From Trinickia dabaoshanensis (GTDB taxonomy: Bacteria > Pseudomonadota > Gammaproteobacteria > Burkholderiales > Burkholderiaceae), in NCBI RefSeq assembly GCF_002879885.1, contig NZ_PNYA01000024.1, positions 1 through 64,000 of the forward strand: a stretch of 64,000 bases of DNA, read 5' to 3'. The translations under genes were made by a program, and so were the position numbers. This document shows, in pieces, positions 52,389 through 62,471 of this stretch; within the stretch, counting starts at the first letter, position 1; each line of letters begins with the position of its first letter. The notes beneath the pieces are model-generated. The model was not told the DNA's origin. It was given only the letters and a program-made list of their open reading frames with translations, and made no database searches.

Positions 52389-54113
52389 TCAATGCCTGAC
52401 GATGCGCATCAACGCCGAAGCGAACGGCACCGCGACGCGCGCCGCCGCGACGCTCTCCTCACCCGGCTCGACACCGCACGGCGACGGTGCGGCCACGGCA
52501 TCGGCCGTATGGAGCGATTTCACGAGATGACCGGCGAGGCGCAGCGCGAGCGCGGCGATCGTGATCGTCGGAAAATTCGCGCCGACCGTCGGAAACACAG
52601 AACTTCCGGCGACGAAGAGATTGTCGATGCCGAACACCTTGCAATGCCGATCGACGACGCCCTCTCGCGCCGAGTCGTGCATACGCGTCGTGCCCATATG
52701 ATGCCAGGTGCCTTCGAGCGACTCCGGCCAGGCGCGCCCCTCGAGCGGCGCATCGAGCCGCACTTGCGCCACCGCGCTCGCGCGCAACTCCTCGGCCAGC
52801 AACTCGAACGTACGATCGAACGTGCGCTGCGCAAGTTCGGTGAGCCGCCAGGCCACTTTCACGCGCGGCATGCCGAGCCGGTCGCATTGGTTGCCGAGCG
52901 TGACGCGGCTCTCGCGGTTAGGTTGCGCTTCGACGATCGCTTGCAGTTTCACGTCGCGGATCAATGCGCGCGGCTGCAAGAGCCGCGTCAATCCGAATCC
53001 CGCCGTATCGATAGGATGCCTAAGCATCGTCGCGAGATCGTCGCCAAGGCGCCAACCTGGTTGCTCCTTCCGCAGCAACGCTTGCTTGCAGCGTATCAAC
53101 GCTTGCGCGCCTTCGCTGCCCTCTCCGTAGAACACCGAAAAAAACCAGACCCGCGCGTTGAGGAGCTTTTCCCTTCGCAACACGGCCGGCGCCAATGCGA
53201 ATTGCGACGAAATGGGCGTACCGTACGCGGCGACGGCCGCGTTTTGATAGTGGTACTTGATGTCGTAGAGCTTGTTGCGCGACCATGCCGGAGCAAAGCG
53301 CACGCTCGCCGACATGATGCGCGGATGATCCATGAAGTACCGGCCGACGTTGTCGTACGCATTACCGAGGCCCGCCGCTTGCACGCGGTTGGAGGCGAGC
53401 AGCAGCCTTGCGTTCTCGATACCGCCCGCGGCCAACACGAAGCGCTTCGCGGTGACGGTCATGCGCCGTCCCGTGAGCGTCGCCACTTGCACGCGTTCGA
53501 CATGGCGGGCGTCGGTGTCCGTATCGATATGCACCACGTTCGCATGCAGGAACACGCGGATATGCGGCGAGCGTTCGAGATCGCCGCGATAGAGCTTACC
53601 GAAACGTGCCGGCGGGCTGAATTGCGCGATCGTGTCGCGCACGTTGCCCGTGACGAGCGGGATGCGCTTCACGTCGGCGCGCCCGATCGCCTGCTCCCAG
53701 AACGGTGGGTCGAACGTGTTCGGACCGAGCTTCAGTAACGCGTGCGTGCGCGCGTAATACGGCGCAAGCTCGTCGAGTCCGAACGGCCAGCCGCTGCCCG
53801 GCACCCAGTCGCGCTTGTCGAAGTCCCACGGGTCGAGCGGTCTGCACCAGCCGCCCCAGCAATTGCTGCTGCCGCCCAAGTAACGGCTGCGGCTACCGTC
53901 CGCGAACGCATACGGCAAGCCGGCGTTCTCGCCTCGATAGAGGTCGCGCGTATCGTCGTCGGGCCGATACCCGCCGCTTTCGAGCAGACACGTATCGATC
54001 CCGCACCGGTCGAGTTCAAGTGCGAGCGTGATGCCGGCGACACCCGCGCCGACGATACACACCGTCGTTTCGATCTCTCGGCCTTCGTCGATGCCACGCG
54101 TGTCGATGAACAT
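52389..54113 (-). CDS. GMC-family FAD oxidoreductase in the EPS locus
   Basis: 574 residues from ATG 54113 (AAGGGGGAAGCC upstream). FAD-binding CIVGAGVAGITLALELDR at about 19-36; SNCWGGWCRPLDPWD gives the second FAD contact; the C-terminal active-site part is HHMGTTRMHDS and VFGIDNLFVAGSSVFPTVGA with NFPTITIAALALRLAG. GMC enzymes oxidise alcohols, often sugars. Inside an EPS cluster it may oxidise a sugar hydroxyl of the repeat unit or a precursor. It is next to the acetyltransferase on the same strand with 138 bases between. Confidence 0.88.
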   Translation of the reverse strand: MFIDTRGIDEGREIETTVCIVGAGVAGITLALELDRCGIDTCLLESGGYRPDDDTRDLYRGENAGLPYAFADGSRSRYLGGSSNCWGGWCRPLDPWDFDKRDWVPGSGWPFGLDELAPYYARTHALLKLGPNTFDPPFWEQAIGRADVKRIPLVTGNVRDTIAQFSPPARFGKLYRGDLERSPHIRVFLHANVVHIDTDTDARHVERVQVATLTGRRMTVTAKRFVLAAGGIENARLLLASNRVQAAGLGNAYDNVGRYFMDHPRIMSASVRFAPAWSRNKLYDIKYHYQNAAVAAYGTPISSQFALAPAVLRREKLLNARVWFFSVFYGEGSEGAQALIRCKQALLRKEQPGWRLGDDLATMLRHPIDTAGFGLTRLLQPRALIRDVKLQAIVEAQPNRESRVTLGNQCDRLGMPRVKVAWRLTELAQRTFDRTFELLAEELRASAVAQVRLDAPLEGRAWPESLEGTWHHMGTTRMHDSAREGVVDRHCKVFGIDNLFVAGSSVFPTVGANFPTITIAALALRLAGHLVKSLHTADAVAAPSPCGVEPGEESVAAARVAVPFASALMRIVRH

Positions 54114-54251
54114 GGCTTCCCCCTTTTTTCTTATCTTCAGGCCGGAGCGCCCGCGCTTCCCGACAAGATGTCTGCGCCTACCGCCACGACGCGAGACACG
54201 TGTATCGAACCTGCGTTCGTGCGCCGCGTGCGGCTCGAAAGGTCGCGGCAA

Positions 54252-54827
54252 TTACCGCCCGGCGGGAAAGCGATGACGCAGGAAGCGGCACGGATTGCCG
54301 CCGTAGACACCGCCCGGCGGGAGCGATCGGTGGACGACCGAAAGCGGTGTCACGAGCGCGGAGCGGCCAATATGCACGCCCTTTTGGATCACGCATTTCG
54401 ACGTGATCCAGGCACCGTCGTCGATGACGATCGGCGCGACGCGCAGATCCATCGTCTCGGCGGCGTCGTGCGAGCCGGTGGTCAGAAACGTGCCTTGCGA
54501 TAGGCAAACGTGGGAGCCGATGCGGATCGGCGCTTGGTTATAAAGCCATACGTCCACGCCGAACCAACAGCAATCGCCCACTTCGAGATTCCAAGGGGCC
54601 TTCACACGTAGTGGATGGACGAAGCGGCAACCCTTGCCGATCTTTGCTCCGAACATCCGCAATAACGCAACGCGCAATGCGGAGCTGGGGTTCAGCTTGT
54701 TGTTGACGATGCACGCTTCGAGAACGAACCAAAGCGCTTCGACGAGTCGCCCGCGCCGGGCGACGTAGTTGCCGCGACCTGCCCGGTTCAGGTCGATGAC
54801 GGGGATGTCGTGCGTGGGACGGTCCAT
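54252..54827 (-). CDS. WcaF-like hexapeptide-repeat acetyltransferase
   Basis: 191 residues from ATG 54827. The left-handed beta-helix repeats read IGKGCRFVHPLRVKAPWNLEV, VGVDVWLYNQAPIRIGSHV and IDDGAWITSKCVIQKGVHIG. The His in TTGSHDAAE is the usual catalytic residue. Members transfer acetyl from acetyl-CoA to sugars of colanic-acid-like polysaccharides. The ATG has no strong ribosome site; the open frame upstream is not homologous. Confidence 0.86.
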   Translation of the reverse strand: MDRPTHDIPVIDLNRAGRGNYVARRGRLVEALWFVLEACIVNNKLNPSSALRVALLRMFGAKIGKGCRFVHPLRVKAPWNLEVGDCCWFGVDVWLYNQAPIRIGSHVCLSQGTFLTTGSHDAAETMDLRVAPIVIDDGAWITSKCVIQKGVHIGRSALVTPLSVVHRSLPPGGVYGGNPCRFLRHRFPAGR

Positions 54828-55001
54828 ATGGGTTTCGTACCGCGAAGCATTGTGTCTGGCACATCGACGATTATCGTGCCGTGCCCCCGGTCCGCCGCAT
54901 GGCGGCGGCCAAGCATGGCGGCGCCCGACTGTGTTTTGGCGGGGCGCGCGCGGGTACGGGGGTGACGATGTCTTCGTCCCAACGGGGCCGTGGAGGCGAT
55001 C

Positions 55002-55508
55002 GTGGATACCGGTGTCCGCCGACGATGGGTTGCGTGTTTCGTCGCCTTGTACTGCTTGAACGGCGCGGCGCTTGCGCTCGCGCAAGAGAGCGAACGCGGG
55101 TACGGGGCGGCTGGCGATCGGGCTCTGCGGTATGCGCCGATGCAAGGGAAGGCGAATCGAGTGGAGGCGCCGGGCGGCGAACCGGAAAACCTCCTGGGAG
55201 GTCCCGCGCCAGCCGGCGACCTGTACGGCACGGAAGCGGACGCGGGAACCGGCGAGCGCGCCTTGACCCGCGAGCAACGCGCTGCTCGCTATGGCCAAGC
55301 GGCCGAGCAACCGGCTCGAGCGGCACAGCCGCGGCATGTACCGCGCCTCGCACGGCCGGGTGCGGACGACGAGCCCGCCGGGCGCGAAGCTAAAGTGAAC
55401 CGCGCCGATCCCGGGACGCAATCGCCTGCGCAATCGGCGCTATCGATCTATCACGGTCCGGGCGACGTCGGGAAGGCAGTGGGACAGGTGTATAGGATGC
55501 CTTGGTGA
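55002..55508 (+). CDS. Exported protein of unknown function, EPS-locus associated
   Basis: 168 residues from GTG 55002 with GGAGG 5 bases upstream; a GTG at 54990 is the alternative. A signal peptide (WVACFVALYCLNGAALALA) is followed by a disordered, charged and glycine/alanine-rich chain with no cysteine and no known domain. It lies on the plus strand, divergent from the acetyltransferase and convergent to the WcaI-like gene. Codon use fits the chromosome. A secreted matrix or chaperone role is only a guess. Confidence 0.55.
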   Translation: MDTGVRRRWVACFVALYCLNGAALALAQESERGYGAAGDRALRYAPMQGKANRVEAPGGEPENLLGGPAPAGDLYGTEADAGTGERALTREQRAARYGQAAEQPARAAQPRHVPRLARPGADDEPAGREAKVNRADPGTQSPAQSALSIYHGPGDVGKAVGQVYRMPW

Positions 55509-55555
55509 TGGGTGGCGACCTTTCCCTTTCCTTATCGCGCCCCCACGGCCAACCG

Positions 55556-56863
55556 TTAGGTGAGTTCACCCGATCGCGGCTCCGAGACCTCGTGAGCCCT
55601 ACCGGCAGTCTCCGCCACCTCGCTTGCCGGCCCCAACCGCCCACGTGAGCCTTGCGCGAGCACCCGCTGCTCGAGCCGCTCCATCACCGCACCGGCCGAA
55701 AGCTCACGCACCGCATATCGTCTCGCGGCCGCGCCGAGCCTTGCCCGCAGCCGGGGATCGTCGGCCAACGTTTCGATCGCACCGGCCAGCGCCGCCGCAT
55801 CCTCCGGCGCGACGACGACGCCCCGCCCCGACAACACGGCTGCAAGCTGAGTCCCCTCGCGCGCCGTCGCGACGATGGCCCGCCCGCTCGCCATCATGCC
55901 CGTCAGCTTCGACGGCATGACCAAATCGGCCGCATCGGCAAGCTGGGGCAGCACATGCACATCGGCCACACCTAGCAACTCGTTGAACCGCTGCGCCGGC
56001 TGTAGCCCGATCATCATGCAGTTGGGCAGGCCGCCGCATTGCCTAGCCAACTCGTCGCGCAGCAACCCGTCGCCGCACAAAACGAAACGGATGTCCGCGC
56101 GCCCGAGCAGCCGCGAGGCCGCGGCGAGCAAGAAACCCAGTCCCTGCTTCGCCCCCATGTTGCCCGCGTAGAGCACCACCTTCTCACGTGAACCGATCGC
56201 CCATTCCTTCCGGTATAGGCTCGCTCGCCCGAGCGGACGAATGCGCTCCACGTCGACCCAATTGGGCAGACACAAGGTACGGGCCGGCGCCACACCGAGC
56301 GAGACCAACCGCTCGACCATCCTTTCCGAAATCGACGACACCACATCGAACCGGCACAGCACCGCGCGCTCGTATGCATGGGCGAGGCGAGCCGCGTAGG
56401 CGTGCCGTAGCAACCCGAGCCCGAAGGCCGCATCGACTTCGAAATCCTGCAGATGCAGCCACGCCCGCGCCCCCGTCGCGCGCGCAAGCGCCAACGCGGC
56501 GGGGGCGCACACGAGCGTCGGCGCGATCGCCAGCACGACGTCCGGCCGCCAGCGCCACTGCGCCAACACCGGCACGATCGACGTCAACGCAAACGAAGCC
56601 AAATGCACGATGCGCGTTGCGCCGTGCGGATGCGCGGGCACCCATAACGGCGCGCGCCGCACGCTCACGCCGCCGCGCGTCTCCGTTGCATAGCGCCACG
56701 CCGACCATCCGTCGGCGACACGCCATGCGGGGTAATACGGGGGCGCGCAGACCGCACGCACCTCATGGCCGCGCGCGGCCAGCGCCTCCGCCATCTCCGC
56801 CGTGTATTTGCCCGCGCCCGTCAACTCCGGGGCGTAATTGAGGCCGTAGATGAGCAGCTTCAT
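55556..56863 (-). CDS. wcaI: WcaI-like GT4 glycosyltransferase
   Basis: 435 residues. MKLLIYGLNYAPELTGAGKY is the WcaI opening; AHPHGATRIVHLASFALTSI and WLHLQDFEVDAAFGLGLL follow the colanic-acid fucosyltransferase-like family; the donor half shows VVLYAGNMGAKQGLGFLLAA and VMPSKLTGMMASGRAIVATA. It overlaps the upstream glycosyltransferase by ATGA. The last 30 residues are charged and variable. Confidence 0.87.
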   Translation of the reverse strand: MKLLIYGLNYAPELTGAGKYTAEMAEALAARGHEVRAVCAPPYYPAWRVADGWSAWRYATETRGGVSVRRAPLWVPAHPHGATRIVHLASFALTSIVPVLAQWRWRPDVVLAIAPTLVCAPAALALARATGARAWLHLQDFEVDAAFGLGLLRHAYAARLAHAYERAVLCRFDVVSSISERMVERLVSLGVAPARTLCLPNWVDVERIRPLGRASLYRKEWAIGSREKVVLYAGNMGAKQGLGFLLAAASRLLGRADIRFVLCGDGLLRDELARQCGGLPNCMMIGLQPAQRFNELLGVADVHVLPQLADAADLVMPSKLTGMMASGRAIVATAREGTQLAAVLSGRGVVVAPEDAAALAGAIETLADDPRLRARLGAAARRYAVRELSAGAVMERLEQRVLAQGSRGRLGPASEVAETAGRAHEVSEPRSGELT

Positions 56864-58047
56864 CGCCCGACACCGCTCGCCCGCGATGCGCTATGGCCAT
56901 CGCTCGGCGCACGCAGCATCGTCCGGCAGCCGCGCTCGATGTTAGCCGCCGCCGAGCGCGGATCGAACCGAGCGATACGTGCCATGCAAGCGCGCGCCGT
57001 TTGTTCGGCATCGGCGAAACGATGTGTTGCCGCGACGAGCGCGGCAGTGAGCGCATCCACGTCGCCCGCCGGAAACGATAGTCCCGTCTGTCCTTCGACG
57101 ATCAACTCCGGAACGCAACCGCAGCGATCGCTGACCACGGCCGGACAACCATGGCTCAACGCCTCGTTGACCACGAGCCCCCACGGCTCGCTATGGCTCG
57201 GCAGCACAAGGCACGTCGCGCCGAAATACTCGTGCGACAGCGGCTCGTCCTGCAAACTGCCGACGAAATGCACGGCATCGCATAGGCCCAGCGACGACAC
57301 TCGGTTCGTCAAGGCATCGTGCAGCCCGCCCGTGCCGACGATACGCAGCGTCGTTTCGGGCAACACCGTACGCACGCGCACCAACGCATCGAGCAACGTA
57401 TCGATCGCCTTCTCTTCCGAAAGGCGGCCCACGTAGAGCAACACCGGCTTGCCCTCTCGTCGCGCGATCAAACGCTCGCCCAGCGCCCGCTCTGCGGAGA
57501 ACGAGCGCGGCAACGCGGCCGCCTGGCACGGCACGAAAATGCGCTCGCGCTTGGCGCCGAGCGACATCAAATACTCGCGGCTGCGCTCGCCGAAACCGAA
57601 ATAGCCGTCGCATAGCGAGAAAAAGATCCGCTTCGGAATCGAGGTCGCCAAACGGCGCGGCCGATCGAGCGCCGTCGAATCGCAAAATACCGCGCGCCGC
57701 TTGCGCGTCACGATGCACGCGGCCAGCATCGCCCAATACTCGGGCCGGTGGTAGCCGGGCAGCACCACGAGTTCAGACTTGCTCTTGACGACCTCGGAAG
57801 TGAGCCGCACGATCATCTTCCACGCGGGCACGTCCTCGTAGCAGCCGTCGAACAGCTTGCGCATCGGGTAACGGTGAAACGAATAATCGACCTCGGAAAA
57901 GCCGATTCGATCGGTCTCCGTGTCGGCGATCTGCACCATCGCATAGCGAATCGTGCCCGAGGCCGAGAGGTTATAGAGCGCGGAGAACACCGCGCCTTTG
58001 TGGCGCGACCAGACGACGTTGTGAAAGATCGTCACTGTGGCAGGCAT
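56860..58047 (-). CDS. GT4-family glycosyltransferase
   Basis: 395 residues. TIFHNVVWSRHKGAVFSAL begins the acceptor side; VLLYVGRLSEEKAIDTLLDA and LPSHSEPWGLVVNEALSHGC carry the donor site with E-x7-E. It begins 6 bases after the GDP-fucose synthase stop and is coupled to WcaI. It could add fucose, the sugar made by the two genes before it, but the donor cannot be read from sequence. Confidence 0.87.
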   Translation of the reverse strand: MPATVTIFHNVVWSRHKGAVFSALYNLSASGTIRYAMVQIADTETDRIGFSEVDYSFHRYPMRKLFDGCYEDVPAWKMIVRLTSEVVKSKSELVVLPGYHRPEYWAMLAACIVTRKRRAVFCDSTALDRPRRLATSIPKRIFFSLCDGYFGFGERSREYLMSLGAKRERIFVPCQAAALPRSFSAERALGERLIARREGKPVLLYVGRLSEEKAIDTLLDALVRVRTVLPETTLRIVGTGGLHDALTNRVSSLGLCDAVHFVGSLQDEPLSHEYFGATCLVLPSHSEPWGLVVNEALSHGCPAVVSDRCGCVPELIVEGQTGLSFPAGDVDALTAALVAATHRFADAEQTARACMARIARFDPRSAAANIERGCRTMLRAPSDGHSASRASGVGR

Positions 58048-58053
58048 GCTCGT

Positions 58054-59007
58054 TCATCCGTTAGAAGCCGCATCGGGCACGCGTTGCCGCGCGGCGTATT
58101 GCGCATAGGTGGCGCGAATGCCTTCGGCGAGGCCGATCCGCGCGCGCCAGCCCAGCCCCGCCAGCCGCGACACGTCGAGCAGCTTGCGCGGCGTGCCGTC
58201 GGGCTTGGACCGATCGAACACGATCTCGCCCCGGAACCCCGCGACGTCCGCCACGCGCCGCGCCAGCTCGCCGATCGTCAAATCGGTGCCGGCGCCGACG
58301 TTGTACAAGCCGTCGGCCAGATCGCGCTCGAGCACGAAGCGCGTCGCACTCGCCAGGTCGTCCACATGCAGGAACTCGCGGCGCGGCTCGCCGGTACCCC
58401 ACACGGTCAGCGTGGCGGCATTCGATTCGACGGCCTCGTGGGCCTTGCGGATCAGCGCGGGCAGCACGTGGGAGCCGGATAGGTCGTAGTTGTCGTTCGG
58501 TCCGTACAGGTTCGTCGGCATCAAGGCGACATAGCGCGTGCCGTATTGCCGGTTGTAGGCTTCGCACAGTTTCAGGCCCGCGATCTTCGCGATCGCATAA
58601 GGCTCGTTCGTCGGCTCCAACGCGCCGCTCAGTAGATACGACTCGCGAATCGGCTGGGGACATTGCTTCGGATAGATACAAGACGAGCCGAAAAACACGA
58701 GCCGCGCGACGCCGGCGCGATAGGCCGCATCGATCACGTTGGTCTCGATCGCGAGGTTCTCGTAGATGAAGCGCGCGGGTTGCGTCGCATTGGCAAGAAT
58801 GCCGCCGACGCGCGCCGCGGCCAGCAGCACGACGTCGATCCGCTCGGCGGCGAAGAACGCGCGCACGGCGTGTTGATCGGTCAAGTCGAGCGCCTCGTGC
58901 CCGCGTGTGACGAGATGCCGATAGCCATGGGCTTCGAACTCGCGCATGAGCGCCGAGCCCACCATGCCGCGATGCCCTGCGACAAAAATGCGTGGCTGCG
59001 CAATCAT
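58054..59007 (-). CDS. fcl: GDP-L-fucose synthase
   Basis: 317 residues. NADP-binding [17 protein letters not shown] at the start; [35 protein letters not shown] and the catalytic Y-x3-K in [19 protein letters not shown] are Fcl/WcaG hallmarks. It epimerises and reduces GDP-4-keto-6-deoxymannose to GDP-L-fucose, directly downstream of Gmd. Confidence 0.95.
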   Translation of the reverse strand: MIAQPRIFVAGHRGMVGSALMREFEAHGYRHLVTRGHEALDLTDQHAVRAFFAAERIDVVLLAAARVGGILANATQPARFIYENLAIETNVIDAAYRAGVARLVFFGSSCIYPKQCPQPIRESYLLSGALEPTNEPYAIAKIAGLKLCEAYNRQYGTRYVALMPTNLYGPNDNYDLSGSHVLPALIRKAHEAVESNAATLTVWGTGEPRREFLHVDDLASATRFVLERDLADGLYNVGAGTDLTIGELARRVADVAGFRGEIVFDRSKPDGTPRKLLDVSRLAGLGWRARIGLAEGIRATYAQYAARQRVPDAASNG

Positions 59008-59017
59008 CGTCGCGTCC

Positions 59018-60145
59018 TCACTCGTGATGCTCGAGCGCCTTGAAGCCGGCCATCGTCACGAGCGCATCGCGCCGTGCGATCTGATAGTCGGCGAGCGCCA
59101 TCTCGCGCACGAGAGCCGCGAACGGCGTGCGGGGCTGCCACCCGAGCCGCTCGCGCGCCTTCGAACAATCGCCGAGCAGCGTCTCGACTTCGGTCGGCCG
59201 GAAGTAGCGCGGATCGACGCGAACGATGACGTCTCCAGGTGCAATGCGCGTCTCGCGACTGTGGATACGTTCGGCGATACCCACTTCGTCGAGCCCTTCC
59301 CCCTCGAACCGCATCTCGATCCCCAGTTCGGCCGCCGCGCGCTGCACGAACTCGCGCACGCTGTATTGCTCGCCCGTGGCGATGACGTAATCTTCCGGCT
59401 CGTCTTGCTGCAACATCAGCCATTGCATCTCGACGTAGTCGCGCGCATGGCCCCAGTCGCGCCGCGCCGACAAATTGCCCAGATAGAGTTCGCGCTGCAA
59501 ACCCACCGCGATCCGCGCCAATGCACGGGTGATCTTGCGCGTCACGAACGTCTCGCCGCGTACCGGCGACTCATGGTTGAACAAAATGCCGTTGCAGGCA
59601 TAAATGCCATGCGCCTCGCGGTAGTTGACCGTTGTCCAATAGGCGAAGAGCTTGGCCACCGCATAGGGGCTGCGCGGATAGAACGGCGTGCTCTCTCGCT
59701 GCGGCGTCTCTTGCACGAGTCCATACAACTCGGAAGTGGAGGCTTGATAGAACCGCGTGCGTCGATGCCAACCGAGCATGCGGATCGCCTCCAGGATGCG
59801 CAGCGCACCGAGCCCGTCGGCGTTCGCCGTGTACTCGGGCTCGTCGAACGATACGGCGACATGGCTTTGCGCGGCCAAGTTGTAGATCTCGTCGGGTTCC
59901 ACTTGCTGGATGACGCGCACGAGGCTGGTCGAATCGGTGAGATCGCCGTAGTGCAGATGCAACTGCCGATCGCTATCGGTCACCTCGTGCGGATCGTGAT
60001 AGAGGTGATCGATGCGATCGGTATTGAACAGCGACGTGCGCCGCTTCAAACCATGCACCTCGTAACCCTTGTCGAGCAGCAGCTCGGCCAGATACGCGCC
60101 GTCTTGCCCCGTCACACCCGTGATCAATGCCACCTTGCGGTTCAT
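59018..60145 (-). CDS. gmd: GDP-mannose 4,6-dehydratase
   Basis: 375 residues. [19 protein letters not shown] is the NAD(P) site; [35 protein letters not shown] and the Y-x3-K in [15 protein letters not shown] follow the Gmd family. It converts GDP-mannose to the 4-keto-6-deoxy form. The manA/manC genes that supply GDP-mannose are not in the window. Confidence 0.96.
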   Translation of the reverse strand: MNRKVALITGVTGQDGAYLAELLLDKGYEVHGLKRRTSLFNTDRIDHLYHDPHEVTDSDRQLHLHYGDLTDSTSLVRVIQQVEPDEIYNLAAQSHVAVSFDEPEYTANADGLGALRILEAIRMLGWHRRTRFYQASTSELYGLVQETPQRESTPFYPRSPYAVAKLFAYWTTVNYREAHGIYACNGILFNHESPVRGETFVTRKITRALARIAVGLQRELYLGNLSARRDWGHARDYVEMQWLMLQQDEPEDYVIATGEQYSVREFVQRAAAELGIEMRFEGEGLDEVGIAERIHSRETRIAPGDVIVRVDPRYFRPTEVETLLGDCSKARERLGWQPRTPFAALVREMALADYQIARRDALVTMAGFKALEHHE

Positions 60146-60193
60146 GCTCGGATCCTCGCTTGTCGTCGTTTGCGCCCTTGCCTTTTTGCCCGC

Positions 60194-62437
60194 TCACTCC
60201 GCGATGCTTTCGTAGCCGTAGTAGCCGCCCTTGTACGAGCCTCCGAGCAGCGGCATGGCCGGCGGCACGTCGGTCAGCAGCACACCCTTCAAATTGACGC
60301 CGCCCGTCTCGAGCCGCTTCGCGGTTTCGCCGATTTCGCCGATCGGATGCCGGCCGTAGCGCACGACGAGCAACGTCGTCCCGGCATACTTGCCGATCAG
60401 CGTCGAATCGGTGACGGCCAGCACGGGCGGCGTGTCGATGATGACGAGGTCATACCCGCGCGCGAGCGTTTCCAACACGTCGTGGAAGCGGTCGCTCATC
60501 AGGAGTTCCGACGGATGCGTCGGCAGCGAGCCCTTGGTCAGCACGTCGAGCCCCGGCAGTAGCTCGCGCTGAATCGCGCTCGCCAGATCGCCGCCGCGCA
60601 GCACGTCCGACAATCCGGGTTGATGCCGCACGCCGAAATGCGAATGCACTTCGCCGCGCCGCATATCGCCGTCGATGACGAGCACGCGCTTACCCGCCGA
60701 AGCCACGAGCGCCGCGAGGTTGACGGAGAGAAACGACTTCCCGGCATCGGGACGCGAACCGGTCAGCATGACGATGTTGTTCGGCGCCTCGTCGAGCGAG
60801 AGTTGCAGCGACGTGCGCAGACTGCGCACGCCTTCCACGGCGATGTCCTGAGGCGAATGCGCGGCCAGCACGTGCAGCCCTTCGCGGCGCATCACCACGT
60901 TTTGCTGAAGCCGCAATTGCAGGCCGCTGCGCGGCACCACCGCGAAGACCGGCACGCCGAGCGCGCTTTCGATTTCGTCGGCGCGCTCCACGCCGCCGTA
61001 GAGCGACTTGCGCACGAAGGCCGCGACGATACCGAGGAACAGGCCGCCGCCGAAGGCGATCAAAATGACGAGCCCGCGCTTGGGCCATACGGGCTTATCG
61101 GGCACTTCCGCGAAGTCGACGACGCGCACGTTGCCGATCTGCCCCGCCTTGGCCACGCGCAATTGCTGCGCGCTGTTCAGCATGTTCGTATAGAGCTCGG
61201 TGTCGACGCGCACGTCGCGCAGCAAGCGCAGCGCCGTCTGCTCGGTGTCGGGCAACACGGCGACGCTCTTGGTCATTTCCGTTTGCGCGCCTTTCAGTTG
61301 GGCGATTTGCGCATCGAGCGCGGCCACGGCCGGATGACTCGGCATGAAGCGCTGCGACAGATCGGCGCGCTGGCGCTCCAGGTCGGCGAGCTTGGTCTTG
61401 TTGTCCACCACTTGTTGCAGCAACAGCCGGCTCTCCTCGCTCAGATCGACGGTGCCGTGGTTGTTGCGGAACGTGTTGTAGCGCTGCTCGGCCGCGTCCA
61501 GTTCCCGGCGAAGCTGCGGCAGTTGTTGATCGAGAAATGCCAGCGTATGCTCCGCCTCGGCCGAACGCCGGTCGACGTCTTGCTGAATGAAATGCCGCGC
61601 GATGCCGTTCACGACATCGGCCGTCAAGGTGGGATCGGCGCCTTGCAGGGTCAATGCGATGACGCCCGATTGCAGTGCCGTCTCTTTCACGCTGAGCGCT
61701 TTTTGCAAGCGTTCGACCGTATCGAGCGTCGAGGAACGCGCAAGGTCGAACCGTGTACCCGGGCGCCCCGTCAAGCGATCGACGCGCACCCGCACGGGAC
61801 CGGCCGCCGTCGCGCCCGTCACGTCCTCGCCGACGCGTCCGCTCGCTATCGCAATGCCGTCCGGATCGCGCAACGTGAACGTACCGCCCAGGCCGGCCGT
61901 CAACGTGAAGGTCTTGCCGAAGAGCGCGCTCGGCGTATCCATGCGCGAGACCTCGATCTGCTCGTTGCCCCAGGCGAAACCGCCGAGATCGATGAACGGC
62001 GGCATCGTGAAGCCGAACTTGCCGGTGGTCAGCGCGGTGGTGAAGGAGCCGACGATGGGCAGCGTGCGCGGCGCGGCGCCGATATCCAGATGCAGGTCGC
62101 GCACCGTCCCTTCCGTGACGAGCCGAGACTTGAGCAATTCGATCTGGGCGGCGGTCGTCGCCTTCGTTTCGAACATGCGCGATAACGGTTCGATCTGCTG
62201 GCGCAATTCACCCGCGGCCCCGTTGCCGGCGTTCGGGCTCTCCTCGACTTGGATGATGGCGTCGGTCTTGTACACGGGCCGCGCGAAAAAGGCATAGGCA
62301 GAGCCCAGCATCGTCACGACGAGCGCGATCGTCGCCACGAGCCGCCAGTTGGTCGCGATCGCATGCAGATAATCCGAGAGACGCAATTCCTCGCCGGGTA
62401 CGAAGTCGGTGTAACGACGTTCGAAATCGATAGCCAT
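60194..62437 (-). CDS. wzc: Wzc-like polysaccharide co-polymerase and tyrosine autokinase
   Basis: 747 residues. Wzz domain with helices WRLVATIALVVTMLGSAYAF and GLVILIAFGGGLFLGIVAAF either side of a periplasmic coiled coil. Kinase domain: Walker A GSRPDAGKSFLSVN, A' VLVIDGDMRRGE, B LVIIDTPPVLAVTD. The C-terminal tyrosine cluster GGSYKGGYYGYESIAE has four tyrosines. It sets chain length and export with Wza. No cognate phosphatase (Wzb) is between wza and wzc. Confidence 0.95.
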   Translation of the reverse strand: MAIDFERRYTDFVPGEELRLSDYLHAIATNWRLVATIALVVTMLGSAYAFFARPVYKTDAIIQVEESPNAGNGAAGELRQQIEPLSRMFETKATTAAQIELLKSRLVTEGTVRDLHLDIGAAPRTLPIVGSFTTALTTGKFGFTMPPFIDLGGFAWGNEQIEVSRMDTPSALFGKTFTLTAGLGGTFTLRDPDGIAIASGRVGEDVTGATAAGPVRVRVDRLTGRPGTRFDLARSSTLDTVERLQKALSVKETALQSGVIALTLQGADPTLTADVVNGIARHFIQQDVDRRSAEAEHTLAFLDQQLPQLRRELDAAEQRYNTFRNNHGTVDLSEESRLLLQQVVDNKTKLADLERQRADLSQRFMPSHPAVAALDAQIAQLKGAQTEMTKSVAVLPDTEQTALRLLRDVRVDTELYTNMLNSAQQLRVAKAGQIGNVRVVDFAEVPDKPVWPKRGLVILIAFGGGLFLGIVAAFVRKSLYGGVERADEIESALGVPVFAVVPRSGLQLRLQQNVVMRREGLHVLAAHSPQDIAVEGVRSLRTSLQLSLDEAPNNIVMLTGSRPDAGKSFLSVNLAALVASAGKRVLVIDGDMRRGEVHSHFGVRHQPGLSDVLRGGDLASAIQRELLPGLDVLTKGSLPTHPSELLMSDRFHDVLETLARGYDLVIIDTPPVLAVTDSTLIGKYAGTTLLVVRYGRHPIGEIGETAKRLETGGVNLKGVLLTDVPPAMPLLGGSYKGGYYGYESIAE

Positions 62438-62471
62438 GATGTGCTCGCCTCGTAAGCGCTCGGTACGTGAA

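Noticed and set aside
52314-53738. 474-codon plus-strand open frame opposite the GMC gene
   Set aside because: Antisense shadow with arginine-rich composition; the GMC frame has FAD and active-site motifs.
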